This document shows positions 18,701 through 27,300 of a stretch of 35,273 nt of DNA, one piece after another. The notes below the pieces were generated by a model. The model did no database searches, was not told the origin of the DNA, and saw nothing but the letters and a program-made list of their open reading frames with translations. The DNA lies in the IMG/VR virus record IMGVR_UViG_3300025131_000194, positions 1-35,273 of that record; one strand, 5' to 3'. Made by a program: the position numbers and the translations under genes. Positions within the stretch are counted from its first letter, which is position 1, and the number at the start of each line of letters is the position of its first letter. Origin of the DNA: a virus.

Positions 18701-19802
18701 ATTTGAACCGATCGTTGATCAGTGGGATATCTCTTCTGAAGCAGCAAATGCAGGAACCTATGTTGACAATTATATTACAGGTGCAATGATAGCAGAGCCG
18801 TGGCCTCATAATAATGCAGCTGATAATGATGGACTGTATTCCCACCTCTCAGAATCTAGAGGAGTTGTTGGAAGCTTTGTAAGGGGAACTGCACCAAATA
18901 GAGCAGGATCATTTCAGAGATCAGTGACACATGTTGACTTCTCTCAGAGATTTTATGATACAATTATGCCAGACATTCAAGAATATGCAAAGAGAGCTGG
19001 CGCTACAATGCTCACATCAGGTTCAGCAGTTCCAGCAATAGTTTTTGATCCGCCTGAGTTCTATATTGAAAGTCACCCACACGGTGAAAGCAATAGGTCA
19101 ACAATGCCATTTCCATATGAAGGAAATCCAGAAAGAAAGCTAGATGATACTACTAGTATGCAGATTGTAGGCAGGGGTGCTGGATTCTCTGGAATGGGAT
19201 TTCTATATGGAAAGAGTTCACAGTTACAGATAAAGCAGCTACTTTTTCAAATAGGATTTAAGGGTGGTGATATTACAACTTACTATACTCCCTGGCACGG
19301 TGCACAGACGTTTGAGTACACAATCAACTCATATGATCACGCACACCCACAGGCTACAGGTTCAACTGGGTTTAGATACGGAATTCAGAACATAGTTCCC
19401 GAATATCCAACAGTAGTTTTTAGAAGAGACAGGTATGGTCAATTTAGAGACATGCTTGAGCAAAGGACTGATGGAAGATTTTATAAGCCAAGATTAGATG
19501 ATAGTGATCTTATTAAAATAGCATCAAAGACTGGCACAAGCAATGCATCTACTGTAGGAGACCCTGTTGTTATATGCAAATTTACTCTTTCTAGTTCAAA
19601 TGAAGAAGTAAGTCCATATTTGACAACATGCTCTAATATGAGCTATGCTGCAACTTCATCTATTCCGTACATGGACGGAGAAATTGTCAATATTACAAAT
19701 CCAACTGAGCTTAAGACTGTTGCTGTTGTAAAAGGAGCTCTTGCAACATCTGTAAGAACCGCAACACAGACACCATCTATAAAGCTTGGTGGAAAATTTT
19801 AG
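15708..19802 (+). CDS. Giant LamG-like virion protein, probable baseplate/fibre adhesin
   Basis: 1364 residues. A LamG/concanavalin-like domain covers about residues 45-300: SGWWDFR, FAVQAWVNRTGG, WAHILLYVDQTG, SIAIFVNG, then GEMAEIAFWKD. The middle is long, beta-rich and without a family I know; it includes Cys, His and Tyr residues unusual among its Ser-rich neighbours. Near the C-terminus is VFRRDRYGQFRDMLEQR followed by SSIPYMDGE; I have the impression that such ends occur in other marine phage virion proteins but cannot verify it. ATG overlaps the previous stop (ATGA). The probable role is contact with cell-surface glycan, inferred from the LamG-like fold. Confidence 0.68.
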   Translation: MSDNRQLGNFNRPVENVKEYPDLRLNFTTLGIGRSAGRQGKTDLEYEIGSFLSGWWDFRKVSNTPTAVNIYNGDHNGTLTGVSNINLESDNPFDVKDGPDRPRPRSASFNDSSTVYLIDNGSGVGDPEYTPSASTTLGFAVQAWVNRTGGSSNDDTILSLARNNGNLPTQTKMVYRLYFDDGSDKLTFRLYEGSAAQTADYIEEKVDSTWGHDGSWAHILLYVDQTGAASDPSIAIFVNGIRQSSTTTKSSWGGLTLPSPLPPLTIGAQRNVDGAGSFSSNTSFFKGEMAEIAFWKDIPKGGRLINENAASALYYARKGFYANKSGILSEPYRLELRRRDSATGSYPTINRTGDRTRMGKYGISFDDRKTVIFATAPAAYPQVLNSDSPNFIYPTSSIGTITRSLRKGISDARVEFTPGESLGPYDDSLIDHQDTDFYMTGTKREIMDGFTSPLKSKTSIFFDITPSGDEAVPLTLTRANRHRNILLEPNLSDTKLSKTGFAYWNNVARKWDQIGLTDPLTGQPIRYDYAIRGETTAINSCTSGTNMYPQQFVPCRHQLITDSILDATSSHDQGLDPLLKMCNYHFIGSPTITSFAPFKTVYHATSSNTIRMSDYISHPFLLEKVVVKMEGRAQRVHSKPREGSANRHQDDYVFFIYRQERANISGSFRGGSPNTPTPSKSFRIDSAADISGSQRFLICSGVMSFYNKHCYTSNGRGHYIYRPINSPAFSHDFAVEQGPTGSQLILQYTGSLNLEIQPAVAGRGFKGTSILPESLIQADRTTSAPKAVYHYWPGGTSVKPFMHGDRRAGTDSYDTIEPSEYTGKVGIDASYGGDDGFTFKQYYEEHVAAGSTTGFPNEEFATRNLSTEIVDPRTLKPLGPLQSSRTTFLTNAAAEQGWATTPNENQSAISPYLLFPEDEIVFGLEAAIAPGNVSELTGSGNSGGGFGGQNALTGSYLEIPQTRNRHTIVFYGSMVRDGVEHHHSLNQPLSSDAIHEAIFEPIVDQWDISSEAANAGTYVDNYITGAMIAEPWPHNNAADNDGLYSHLSESRGVVGSFVRGTAPNRAGSFQRSVTHVDFSQRFYDTIMPDIQEYAKRAGATMLTSGSAVPAIVFDPPEFYIESHPHGESNRSTMPFPYEGNPERKLDDTTSMQIVGRGAGFSGMGFLYGKSSQLQIKQLLFQIGFKGGDITTYYTPWHGAQTFEYTINSYDHAHPQATGSTGFRYGIQNIVPEYPTVVFRRDRYGQFRDMLEQRTDGRFYKPRLDDSDLIKIASKTGTSNASTVGDPVVICKFTLSSSNEEVSPYLTTCSNMSYAATSSIPYMDGEIVNITNPTELKTVAVVKGALATSVRTATQTPSIKLGGKF

Positions 19803-19811
19803 TAGAGCATA

Positions 19812-20420
19812 ATGTCAACAGACCTAACAGCATCTGACTTAAGAAAAGTAGAATCAATCACAGTGAGATCTGGTTCTGACGAGGGAGATATTGATGTAAC
19901 AACGTTTCCCAATAGGATCCAGATTGGGCTAGACGATGATGAATTCAATCATGTCAATGTCATATCAGGAAGTCTCAAGGTAACTGATAATATTAACGGA
20001 AAAATACTTCACTATACACATCATAACTTTACAATAGCGTCAACTAGTGTGAATTATGTTCCTATAAACTCATATACAGAAACAACAACCGTAACAGATC
20101 AACAGGTGGGATTTCAAGCCCCGCACGACGGTCAGCTTAAGGAGGTCATGATAAAGGTAAACGTTGCGTGGGGTTCTTCACCGTTTCATTCAACAACTAT
20201 CGCTTTTCATAAGGGTCCAGATGGAACTGAGAGCGTTAGCGCAACGGCGACAGAGTCCAAGACCAAGGCAATGATAGTAGCAAATACAGCAAAAACTGCA
20301 TCCTTTTCAAGCTCAACATTTAACTCAGGAGACACTGTTGCCGTATCAATTGATCCATACGCTAGCACTTCTGGAAAAGTTAGAATAACTTGTGTGTGGG
20401 AATATGACACTAATACATAA
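19812..20420 (+). CDS. Small fibre-head-like virion protein
   Basis: 202 residues. The first 60 are short strands with VNVISGSLKVTDNING, resembling a fibre-shaft repeat. From about residue 65 a compact beta domain follows: NYVPINSY, VGFQAPHDGQLKEVMIKV, STTIAFHKGPDG, TFNSGDTVAVSIDP and a last strand VRITCVWEYD. This plan resembles the jelly-roll-like head found at the tips of short marine-phage fibres, as far as I recall. There is no signal peptide. It could be a fibre tip or a capsid decoration protein; its place among tail genes favours a fibre. Confidence 0.6.
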   Translation: MSTDLTASDLRKVESITVRSGSDEGDIDVTTFPNRIQIGLDDDEFNHVNVISGSLKVTDNINGKILHYTHHNFTIASTSVNYVPINSYTETTTVTDQQVGFQAPHDGQLKEVMIKVNVAWGSSPFHSTTIAFHKGPDGTESVSATATESKTKAMIVANTAKTASFSSSTFNSGDTVAVSIDPYASTSGKVRITCVWEYDTNT

Positions 20421-20439
20421 TTAGTGAAGAGAGGTAATA

Positions 20440-21414
20440 GTGGCAGGTATATTAGATAATAAGCTTCGGATAATGGATGTTATTGTAACCGAGGAAGGAA
20501 AGCGTCAGATTACTTCTGGTAAATTAAAAATTGAATTTGCAACATTTACAGACGGTCATACATTCTATCAAGGAGACATTGCAAGCGGATCAGCAGATGC
20601 TTCAGATAGAATTCTATTTGAATGTACATCCCTGCCCAGAGACCAGATTACATTTGAAACAGATGACTCTGGAAACCTAATAGCATTTACAGGCGGGGAC
20701 ATAGAGGTTGGATCTGATGGTACAATCTATTCAGGATCAGCAGACGGAAGGCTCGAACCAGTTACAAGTGGATCTATTTTTTCAAGCCTCGTAGACGGAG
20801 TTCTTTCATCATCAATTAATAATTTTAAAAGCCTTCAGACAATTGGATCAAAGACGTTTTACGATGATAGTGGATTTGAGACAGATGCTAACTTTGTTGA
20901 ATTCTATATATCAAACACATCTCCCTTTTCTGATCCCGACACTGCATCAATTAGTCTAGATAATATTGAACCACTGTTTATGGACTACAGGCTTGGTCAC
21001 ATTACAAATTTTGCCTTCTTGCCACCAGTTATACCTGGTGACAAGTCTAGCACAGGTAACGCAGAATCTTTTGGGGAATACACAGATATAAATCAAAAAA
21101 GAGTAGAAACATGGGAAGAGCTATTAGAAAAGCTGTGGCCAGGATATCCTGCAGAAGAGGCTACACCGCAGTATAAGACAATTAAATTTACAAAGACAAG
21201 TAATTCTAAAAATATTATGTGTCAATTCTTTGAATCAGGTGGCATAGTCGGTTCAAGTTTAAAAAAGCTTGATGTTATTGATTTTGGAATATTCACACTT
21301 GACGACGGAACAATAAAGCATGCATTCTTTGTGGGAAAGATATTTATTGACAGTGTCGGACAACCAACGTTTGTTAATTTATTTACCATAGTTTTTGACA
21401 AGGCTAGTCAATGA
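20440..21414 (+). CDS. Virion protein with N-terminal LD-x(n)-D-x-[IV]-[LV]-T-[DE]-x-G signature (paralogue A)
   Basis: 324 residues from a GTG start at 20440, preceded by AAGAGAGG (20427-20434). The N-terminus reads GILDNK, then IMDVIVTEEGKRQI and KIEFATFTDGHTFY. The same pattern recurs at the start of the gene at 31120. The rest is acidic with several GS turns. The end overlaps the following start (ATGA). Such proteins recur as uncharacterised virion proteins in large T4-like phages, to my recollection; no precise role is known to me. Confidence 0.68.
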   Translation: MAGILDNKLRIMDVIVTEEGKRQITSGKLKIEFATFTDGHTFYQGDIASGSADASDRILFECTSLPRDQITFETDDSGNLIAFTGGDIEVGSDGTIYSGSADGRLEPVTSGSIFSSLVDGVLSSSINNFKSLQTIGSKTFYDDSGFETDANFVEFYISNTSPFSDPDTASISLDNIEPLFMDYRLGHITNFAFLPPVIPGDKSSTGNAESFGEYTDINQKRVETWEELLEKLWPGYPAEEATPQYKTIKFTKTSNSKNIMCQFFESGGIVGSSLKKLDVIDFGIFTLDDGTIKHAFFVGKIFIDSVGQPTFVNLFTIVFDKASQ

Positions 21415-24305
21415 AAGTAAGCTTACCAACAATCTCAGCACTTCAGGATTCAGATAGCATCTGCACTATTGAAAGTAGTGAAACAACTTCAACTGGTGAC
21501 ATTGTATACAATTATAAATTTTCAATAGATGCTACAACTAATGATCTTTTAAATAACGATGTCGTTAGTATTAAAGTGTCACTTCTACCTGCAAAGACTC
21601 AAACACCTACAAATGATTTTAGAAAAATAGCATCGGGAGATACTGAGCCCATAACATCAGCCACGTCAAAGACTTTTTCATCTCTTGTTCAGAATAGTTC
21701 TGACATAGATCCAGTAAGCAGTAAAAACGCATCTCAGTCAGGAGGGATGACGCTATCTGACAAGAAGAAAGCAGCGTTTGGTAAGAATTCTACATTATCA
21801 ACTGCCCTATTAAAAAGTCATACACAGCTAAAGGAAGCTATTTCAGAAAATAAAATTCAAGAAGCTAATTCTCAAATAGGTGAAGCCACTATGTCTGTTG
21901 ATTCATCAATAAGCGATGAATCAAAAAAAGCTCTTTATAGGTCTAAGCTAGAGTCAAAAATTACTTCAAATACTGGAGATTCAATTTCACTAGGCGGAAG
22001 AGTATCTGATATATTCTTTGATGGTGGGTATAAGATATCAGCACAGTCAACTAGCAGTGTATCAAGATCATCTGCACTAAGCGAAACTACAATTCTTGAT
22101 ACTGTTCTTGTTCAGCAGGAATCCCCCAGCGTTCTTTCAAACGTCGGTGAGTCTAGTGTTGAGTATGAAGTTGACTCATCAGGAAGAGTAACGTATTCAA
22201 CAGGGTTTGGAAATATTAGTCAATCTACTAGTCAAGACTCTCTATCGGGCATTCTTGAAAGATCAGGAAATTCAAGATTAGGAAGATCATCTATAGATTC
22301 AACTGCAAAGATGGCTAGCTGGTCATCTATAGTTGGCTACGGTATATCTCCCACTGCTATTGTCTCTAGGGATATGGGAGAAATTTTATGCTCTGCACAA
22401 GAAAATTTTTCAGGAACTTCAAGAAGGATTGGGGGTCACTATAAGAATGATGATATTGATCAGCTATCTAGCACACTTAGAGCAAATATTGAAAAATTTC
22501 CATCGAAGTCTCCGTCAGCTGTATCTGAGATTTCCTCAAACAACATGGTTTCTACAAGAATTGACACAACATCAGAGAAAACAACATTTATGTCTGATGT
22601 TCAAGTCGCACAGTCGAAACTTTTAGATCCTGGAAAATATTATGTTGTAATAGACCTAATCAACAAGTCTGGAAGAATTGTTCAGACAAAGACAAGAGCT
22701 ATAGATCATAGTCAGAAAATTGAAGATTTATACAGGCTAAAGATACCTCCTTCAATTTTTGCATTTCAATCTGAAGATTCTGTGATTAATGTGACATTAA
22801 ACCAAATGGATCCAAATGGAAAAAAAATAAGACTATTTTCAAAACCCATGGAGCCTTCATCACTTTCCAAGGGTGCTGGGTTTAGTGAAATTGGAACATA
22901 TAATGCAACGTATAGGGGAGCATCTATCGCTCTATCTATAAACCCACATCCTGGAAAGACAGTAATATTTAGAGCCGTTGCAATTTCTAGAACTGGAGTT
23001 CTAGGAACATTTTCAGATACAGTAGTTAAATCAATAGCAAAGCCTCCAAATTTAAAGGCAGGAAACAATATTGGAATTGTAAATCTAATGTCTAGAAATA
23101 CAACATCTGGAATAGATGTTATGGCAAGGGGTGTTGCTGGAAATCCAGTGTCAATTTACTTCTTAAGAAAGAATCTGACATCAGGAGATAGAAAATTTGT
23201 GGCGCTTTCACCTAAGGATAGTGATCTTATATACAGAAATGGAAAAAGATATCAGCTACTGGATACACTAGTCTTTGATGGAAACACATATGAGTATAAG
23301 TGCAAAATGGTCTTTGCTGATGGAGTAGAGCGTATTTCAAACAGTAGTACAATTATTACAAGGACACGAATCCAGGAAAATATATCTGTTTCATCATCAA
23401 ATCCATCCGTTCGAAGCACCGGAAAGGTTGGCTCTTATGTTGTATCAATTTCTCCAAAAGTAGAGATTCCTACATCTGATGCAGACTTAGTTAAGTCTGC
23501 ATTTGAAAATCTGGGCCTTTCAGACTTATATTCAGAAGAAATTGAAGATATCAAGAGTGAATTTGAAAATATAACAGCTTTTAATGTAACAAGATTTGAT
23601 ACTGTAACCGGTGAGGAGGAGGATTTTGGAATAATTACCTCTAATAGCTTTGAGGATATGGGAGATCAGACAAGAGGAATTTCAGCACCAGCTGGGGGTC
23701 GGGAATATGTGTATAAATTTGATGCACTTGTTAGAATACCTGATGATATAATTAGCGAAATTAAAACAACACAGCCTTCTAGAAATATTAAAAAAATGTC
23801 AACATCTGTACTTACGGTTGCAGGAAGATCAAATAGTGCAGCTTCAGATAATATTAACTTTAATTTCTCACAGAAATTTACTTCTCCAACAGCAATTAGA
23901 AACGGGACACTTTCGTACGGAGGTGCTCTTGCATCTAGACATGCTGAAAATTCATTTGAAATGGGAATGACAGGAATATCAAAAACAGTCACAGTTAAGA
24001 CGCCTGACACAGAGATAAAAATCAAGACAAAGAGACCAAGAATTGCAAAAAGCGGAGGTGTTAAGCTTAAGTGGATAGTTGATGGAAATATAGATAAAAT
24101 AGATCATTTTATTATTATGGTAAGCAGGCTTGGAGTTACAGTTCCAGTGGGAACTCATCATGCTATATCAAAAACATCTGGGTTTGAATATACAGATGAA
24201 TCACAGATCGGAATTCTTGGTGATGTTGAATATAGCCTGGTACCAGTTTTTTCTGATTACACACAAGGATCCGTAAGTACTATGGGATCTGTTGTTATTC
24301 AATAG
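21411..24305 (+). CDS. Large Ser/Thr-rich virion protein with FN3-like segments
   Basis: 964 residues. The N-terminal 400 are rich in Ser, Thr and Asp with a Lys-rich helical patch (SDKKKAAFGK) near residue 120; parts look helical or disordered. From about 445 a series of beta-sandwich-like units follows: 445-545 (IPPSIFAF to RAVAIS), 545-650 (starting PNLKAGNNIGIVNL) and a last one near 874-964 (GGVKLKWIVDGN to VEYSLVPVFSDYTQG), which has the W and Y pattern of fibronectin type III repeats. No enzyme motif is visible. ATG overlaps the previous stop. A baseplate arm or fibre scaffold is the best guess. Confidence 0.62.
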   Translation: MKVSLPTISALQDSDSICTIESSETTSTGDIVYNYKFSIDATTNDLLNNDVVSIKVSLLPAKTQTPTNDFRKIASGDTEPITSATSKTFSSLVQNSSDIDPVSSKNASQSGGMTLSDKKKAAFGKNSTLSTALLKSHTQLKEAISENKIQEANSQIGEATMSVDSSISDESKKALYRSKLESKITSNTGDSISLGGRVSDIFFDGGYKISAQSTSSVSRSSALSETTILDTVLVQQESPSVLSNVGESSVEYEVDSSGRVTYSTGFGNISQSTSQDSLSGILERSGNSRLGRSSIDSTAKMASWSSIVGYGISPTAIVSRDMGEILCSAQENFSGTSRRIGGHYKNDDIDQLSSTLRANIEKFPSKSPSAVSEISSNNMVSTRIDTTSEKTTFMSDVQVAQSKLLDPGKYYVVIDLINKSGRIVQTKTRAIDHSQKIEDLYRLKIPPSIFAFQSEDSVINVTLNQMDPNGKKIRLFSKPMEPSSLSKGAGFSEIGTYNATYRGASIALSINPHPGKTVIFRAVAISRTGVLGTFSDTVVKSIAKPPNLKAGNNIGIVNLMSRNTTSGIDVMARGVAGNPVSIYFLRKNLTSGDRKFVALSPKDSDLIYRNGKRYQLLDTLVFDGNTYEYKCKMVFADGVERISNSSTIITRTRIQENISVSSSNPSVRSTGKVGSYVVSISPKVEIPTSDADLVKSAFENLGLSDLYSEEIEDIKSEFENITAFNVTRFDTVTGEEEDFGIITSNSFEDMGDQTRGISAPAGGREYVYKFDALVRIPDDIISEIKTTQPSRNIKKMSTSVLTVAGRSNSAASDNINFNFSQKFTSPTAIRNGTLSYGGALASRHAENSFEMGMTGISKTVTVKTPDTEIKIKTKRPRIAKSGGVKLKWIVDGNIDKIDHFIIMVSRLGVTVPVGTHHAISKTSGFEYTDESQIGILGDVEYSLVPVFSDYTQGSVSTMGSVVIQ

Positions 24306-24309
24306 AGGA
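24304..24309 (+). promoter_or_regulatory. Ribosome binding site deciding the start of the 1566-residue gene
   Basis: AGAGGA lies six bases before ATG 24316 and overlaps the upstream stop. It favours ATG 24316 over an in-frame TTG at 24292 that sits inside the preceding gene. Confidence 0.6.
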
Positions 24310-24315
24310 TTTAAA

Positions 24316-27300
24316 ATGGCAACAATTGACAAAATGCAAACTTCAATACCTATAATGACTTCATCTGACCTGTCATCAGCAAGGAGAGTAGCATCAGCAT
24401 CAGCTCTTAGTATTACATCTGGAAAATCTCTTGATGAAATTGGAACGACAGCAGGCCTACCAGTTCAGACATCTATATCTGATATTGAGGGAAGTGTTGA
24501 CTTTATTTCAACAACAGATGATGCGTTTACTAGCTTTACAAATCCTGCATCTGCATTGGGTCTTTCGACGCTTGCTCCTGAGATAATTGGATCATTTGAC
24601 TTTGTTCCACTTTATAAGGACAGTGCAGTTGGGTCGGAGCCTGCCACAGTTAATGCAAATGTCTATAATGCAATTTATCAAAATATGCTTTTTGACAGCC
24701 TTACAAGAGAGGCTGCTAGAAATTGCTTGCAGGCTTTGATCAAGAATGAGGGAGACGTCGTTGATACACTGATATCATCAATTTCAGAAACATCTTCTCC
24801 AAGCTTTACAAACTATTCTGAGTTCATGGCCGGTCTTACTCACATAGGACACTATTCTTACTTTGTTAGAAGATTGATGGCAGGCGGCGGATCACCTATG
24901 GCACAAGGCATTCAGCAGGAAGGGTCAGAGTCCGGATGGTATGATGGATATGCTCTTATTTATTCAATGTTTGACAGTCTAAGGTCAGCATTAAATTTTA
25001 GAAATATCGCCCCCTCTTCATCATCCTGTTTCGCAGCAGCCCGAAGTCTCGGAATAACCGATAATCAAGGGTTTTCAATATCAAATGAAATTGGAGATTT
25101 TGACACTATCATAGATATCTTGCAAGGTGTGTGTGGATACGAGGATTCTGAGCTAACAGCTGCATCCAACACCAGACAGGTTGCACAGATAGTACAGGAC
25201 CTGAGAAGAAGCATTTTACTTGCACCCATCGGGGCAAGCGATTCAAGAAGCTCGGATATAGAGGAGCCATATATTGTCATTGACGACATGGGTGATGAAG
25301 ATACACAGTACGCATTTGCAGAAATTTTATCTGGACTAAATTCTTTAAATACTACTTCTGAATCATCTGGTACTGATGTCGGAACAATCTCTGAATCAGA
25401 TTTTACATCATTTAGAAGCAGCGCAACAGGCCTTGAATTCTTTAAAAGAGCTACATCAATATGTGCATTAATCACTAGAGATGTCAATCTTTCTTTTAGA
25501 AAGAGAACGCAATATGTTCTAGAAAGTGCTGCTAGCATTACAGAAGATACAGCTGGAGTAGTATATGGATCGGGAAAAAATCCCGGATTGAGAGTCTTGA
25601 TTGATGATACAGTTGGAAATATTGGGGGTGATCTACTATCATCATCACCAGCGACTGAGTCAATCGCATCTCTTTTAAACCCAGATACCGGCGATGGATC
25701 AAAGATTCTTTCATTTGAAAAATTCTCAGTAGATTCATCTTTTGGTGATGGAATTGCTGGATTTGACGCATTCTCTGGAGACCTTGTGAACTGGCTTGAG
25801 AATATGGACGACAACGGCGCTGGATTAGGATTTTTGGATTTTGCCAATGATTTTAAAAGCAAGGCAGACAGTCTAAGAAAGATGGTTCCGATACTTATCG
25901 GAGGAGCTAGGGGATCTAATTCACTCTGGAGGAATCTTACAAAATATCTTGCAAACTATTTAATGAAACAAGGATTCTTTAGTGATTACACTAGTTCATC
26001 AGCGCTCGGAGGAACAGCGTCTGGAGTGACAATTGGAGAGTCTGATGCTCTTGAATTTGTTAGATTTGGAATAGTTGTAACAGCTGCTGATAATTCTGAA
26101 GTTGGATATCTTCTGACAAAATATCTTGATCTTAGGAACCTTGCAAAGAAGATGAGTCTTCTTCCGACTATTGCCGGATCCGGATCAGGAGTACTATCAA
26201 GTGTAGAAGGATCATCAGGAATAACTTCATTTGAAACAGACGAGAATATTTCAGCAATTGAACAATCTTACGATCAGTTTTATTCTGCAGCAAAAGATCT
26301 TGCTCAAAAGATTATAGATGTAACTACGACAAATGATGTTGTGAATGCGCTTCTTTTAGCAGCAGATGAGGATACTCTTGGTACCGGAACAAGACTTTAC
26401 AAAGAAAGTGCAACACAGTCAGTAGCCACAACAATTGACACATTTAGGGGAGAACCCTATGATGTCGATGCTGATGAGACTGCACAGTCTAATATTGATA
26501 TTATGGAGACACCTGTCGGTCTTGCCCTAATGACACTTTCACCAGAATCAGGAAATGAGAGTATCTTTGATATTCCACAAATAGTTCTAGACAGCTTCTA
26601 TGAAGATCTTGTTGAAAAAAATATGGTTTCTAGTACTGGAAGCTCTCTTACCGGTACAAGTCTAACTCTATGGGACATTATGAGACTAAATAGGGCGACA
26701 TCAAGTTCAATTAACATTCTGACGCCTGGTTCTGGAGAATTTAGCGATGAATATGTTGAGACACTTAAGACAATGCAGTCGGGAATTGAGACAGATTACA
26801 GAGGATGGTCAGATTCCCTAAGAAGAAGAGCAATAATGTTTCTTATATCAGATATCCTATCAGAGTTTACTGATAGCCAGATGCTTATAGGAATGGATGT
26901 AGGAGACTTCGCAGTAACCAGTGAGGATTCTTCAAAATCAGCAACAAAGTCTGCTTCTTACGCAGAGCAAGTAGAGTCATCAGGCGGAGGTCCGCCAGGA
27001 CAGATTGATGCCCCGTTTGGTGGTCCTGTAGGTAAGGCAGCTACAGTCATGTTAAGTGAATATGACACTTCTGAGGCAAATCTTGATATTACCTCTAATG
27101 TATTCCTTAAGTTCGACTCATCCAAGACAACACAGCTTTTGGCAATAATGAGAGACTTAAACGATGATAGCAAGGTATCTGACGAAACAACTTCAGTACT
27201 ATCGGGTGCAGGAAATGATGAATTTGATGGAGAAATATTTACTGAGACAAATTCTCAGATAAAGAAGACTCACCTGGCGCTTCTAAATACATACTTTAAG

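Noticed and set aside
11003-20420. Possible diversity-generating retroelement target in the adhesin genes.
   Set aside because: No reverse transcriptase gene and no template/variable repeat pair was seen; the LamG-like domains are not the usual C-type lectin targets.
25065-25862. Long open frame on the minus strand (265 codons).
   Set aside because: It lies wholly inside the 1566-residue gene, opposite a continuous coding frame, with no ribosome binding site or family resemblance. Its length follows from the codon bias of the + strand.
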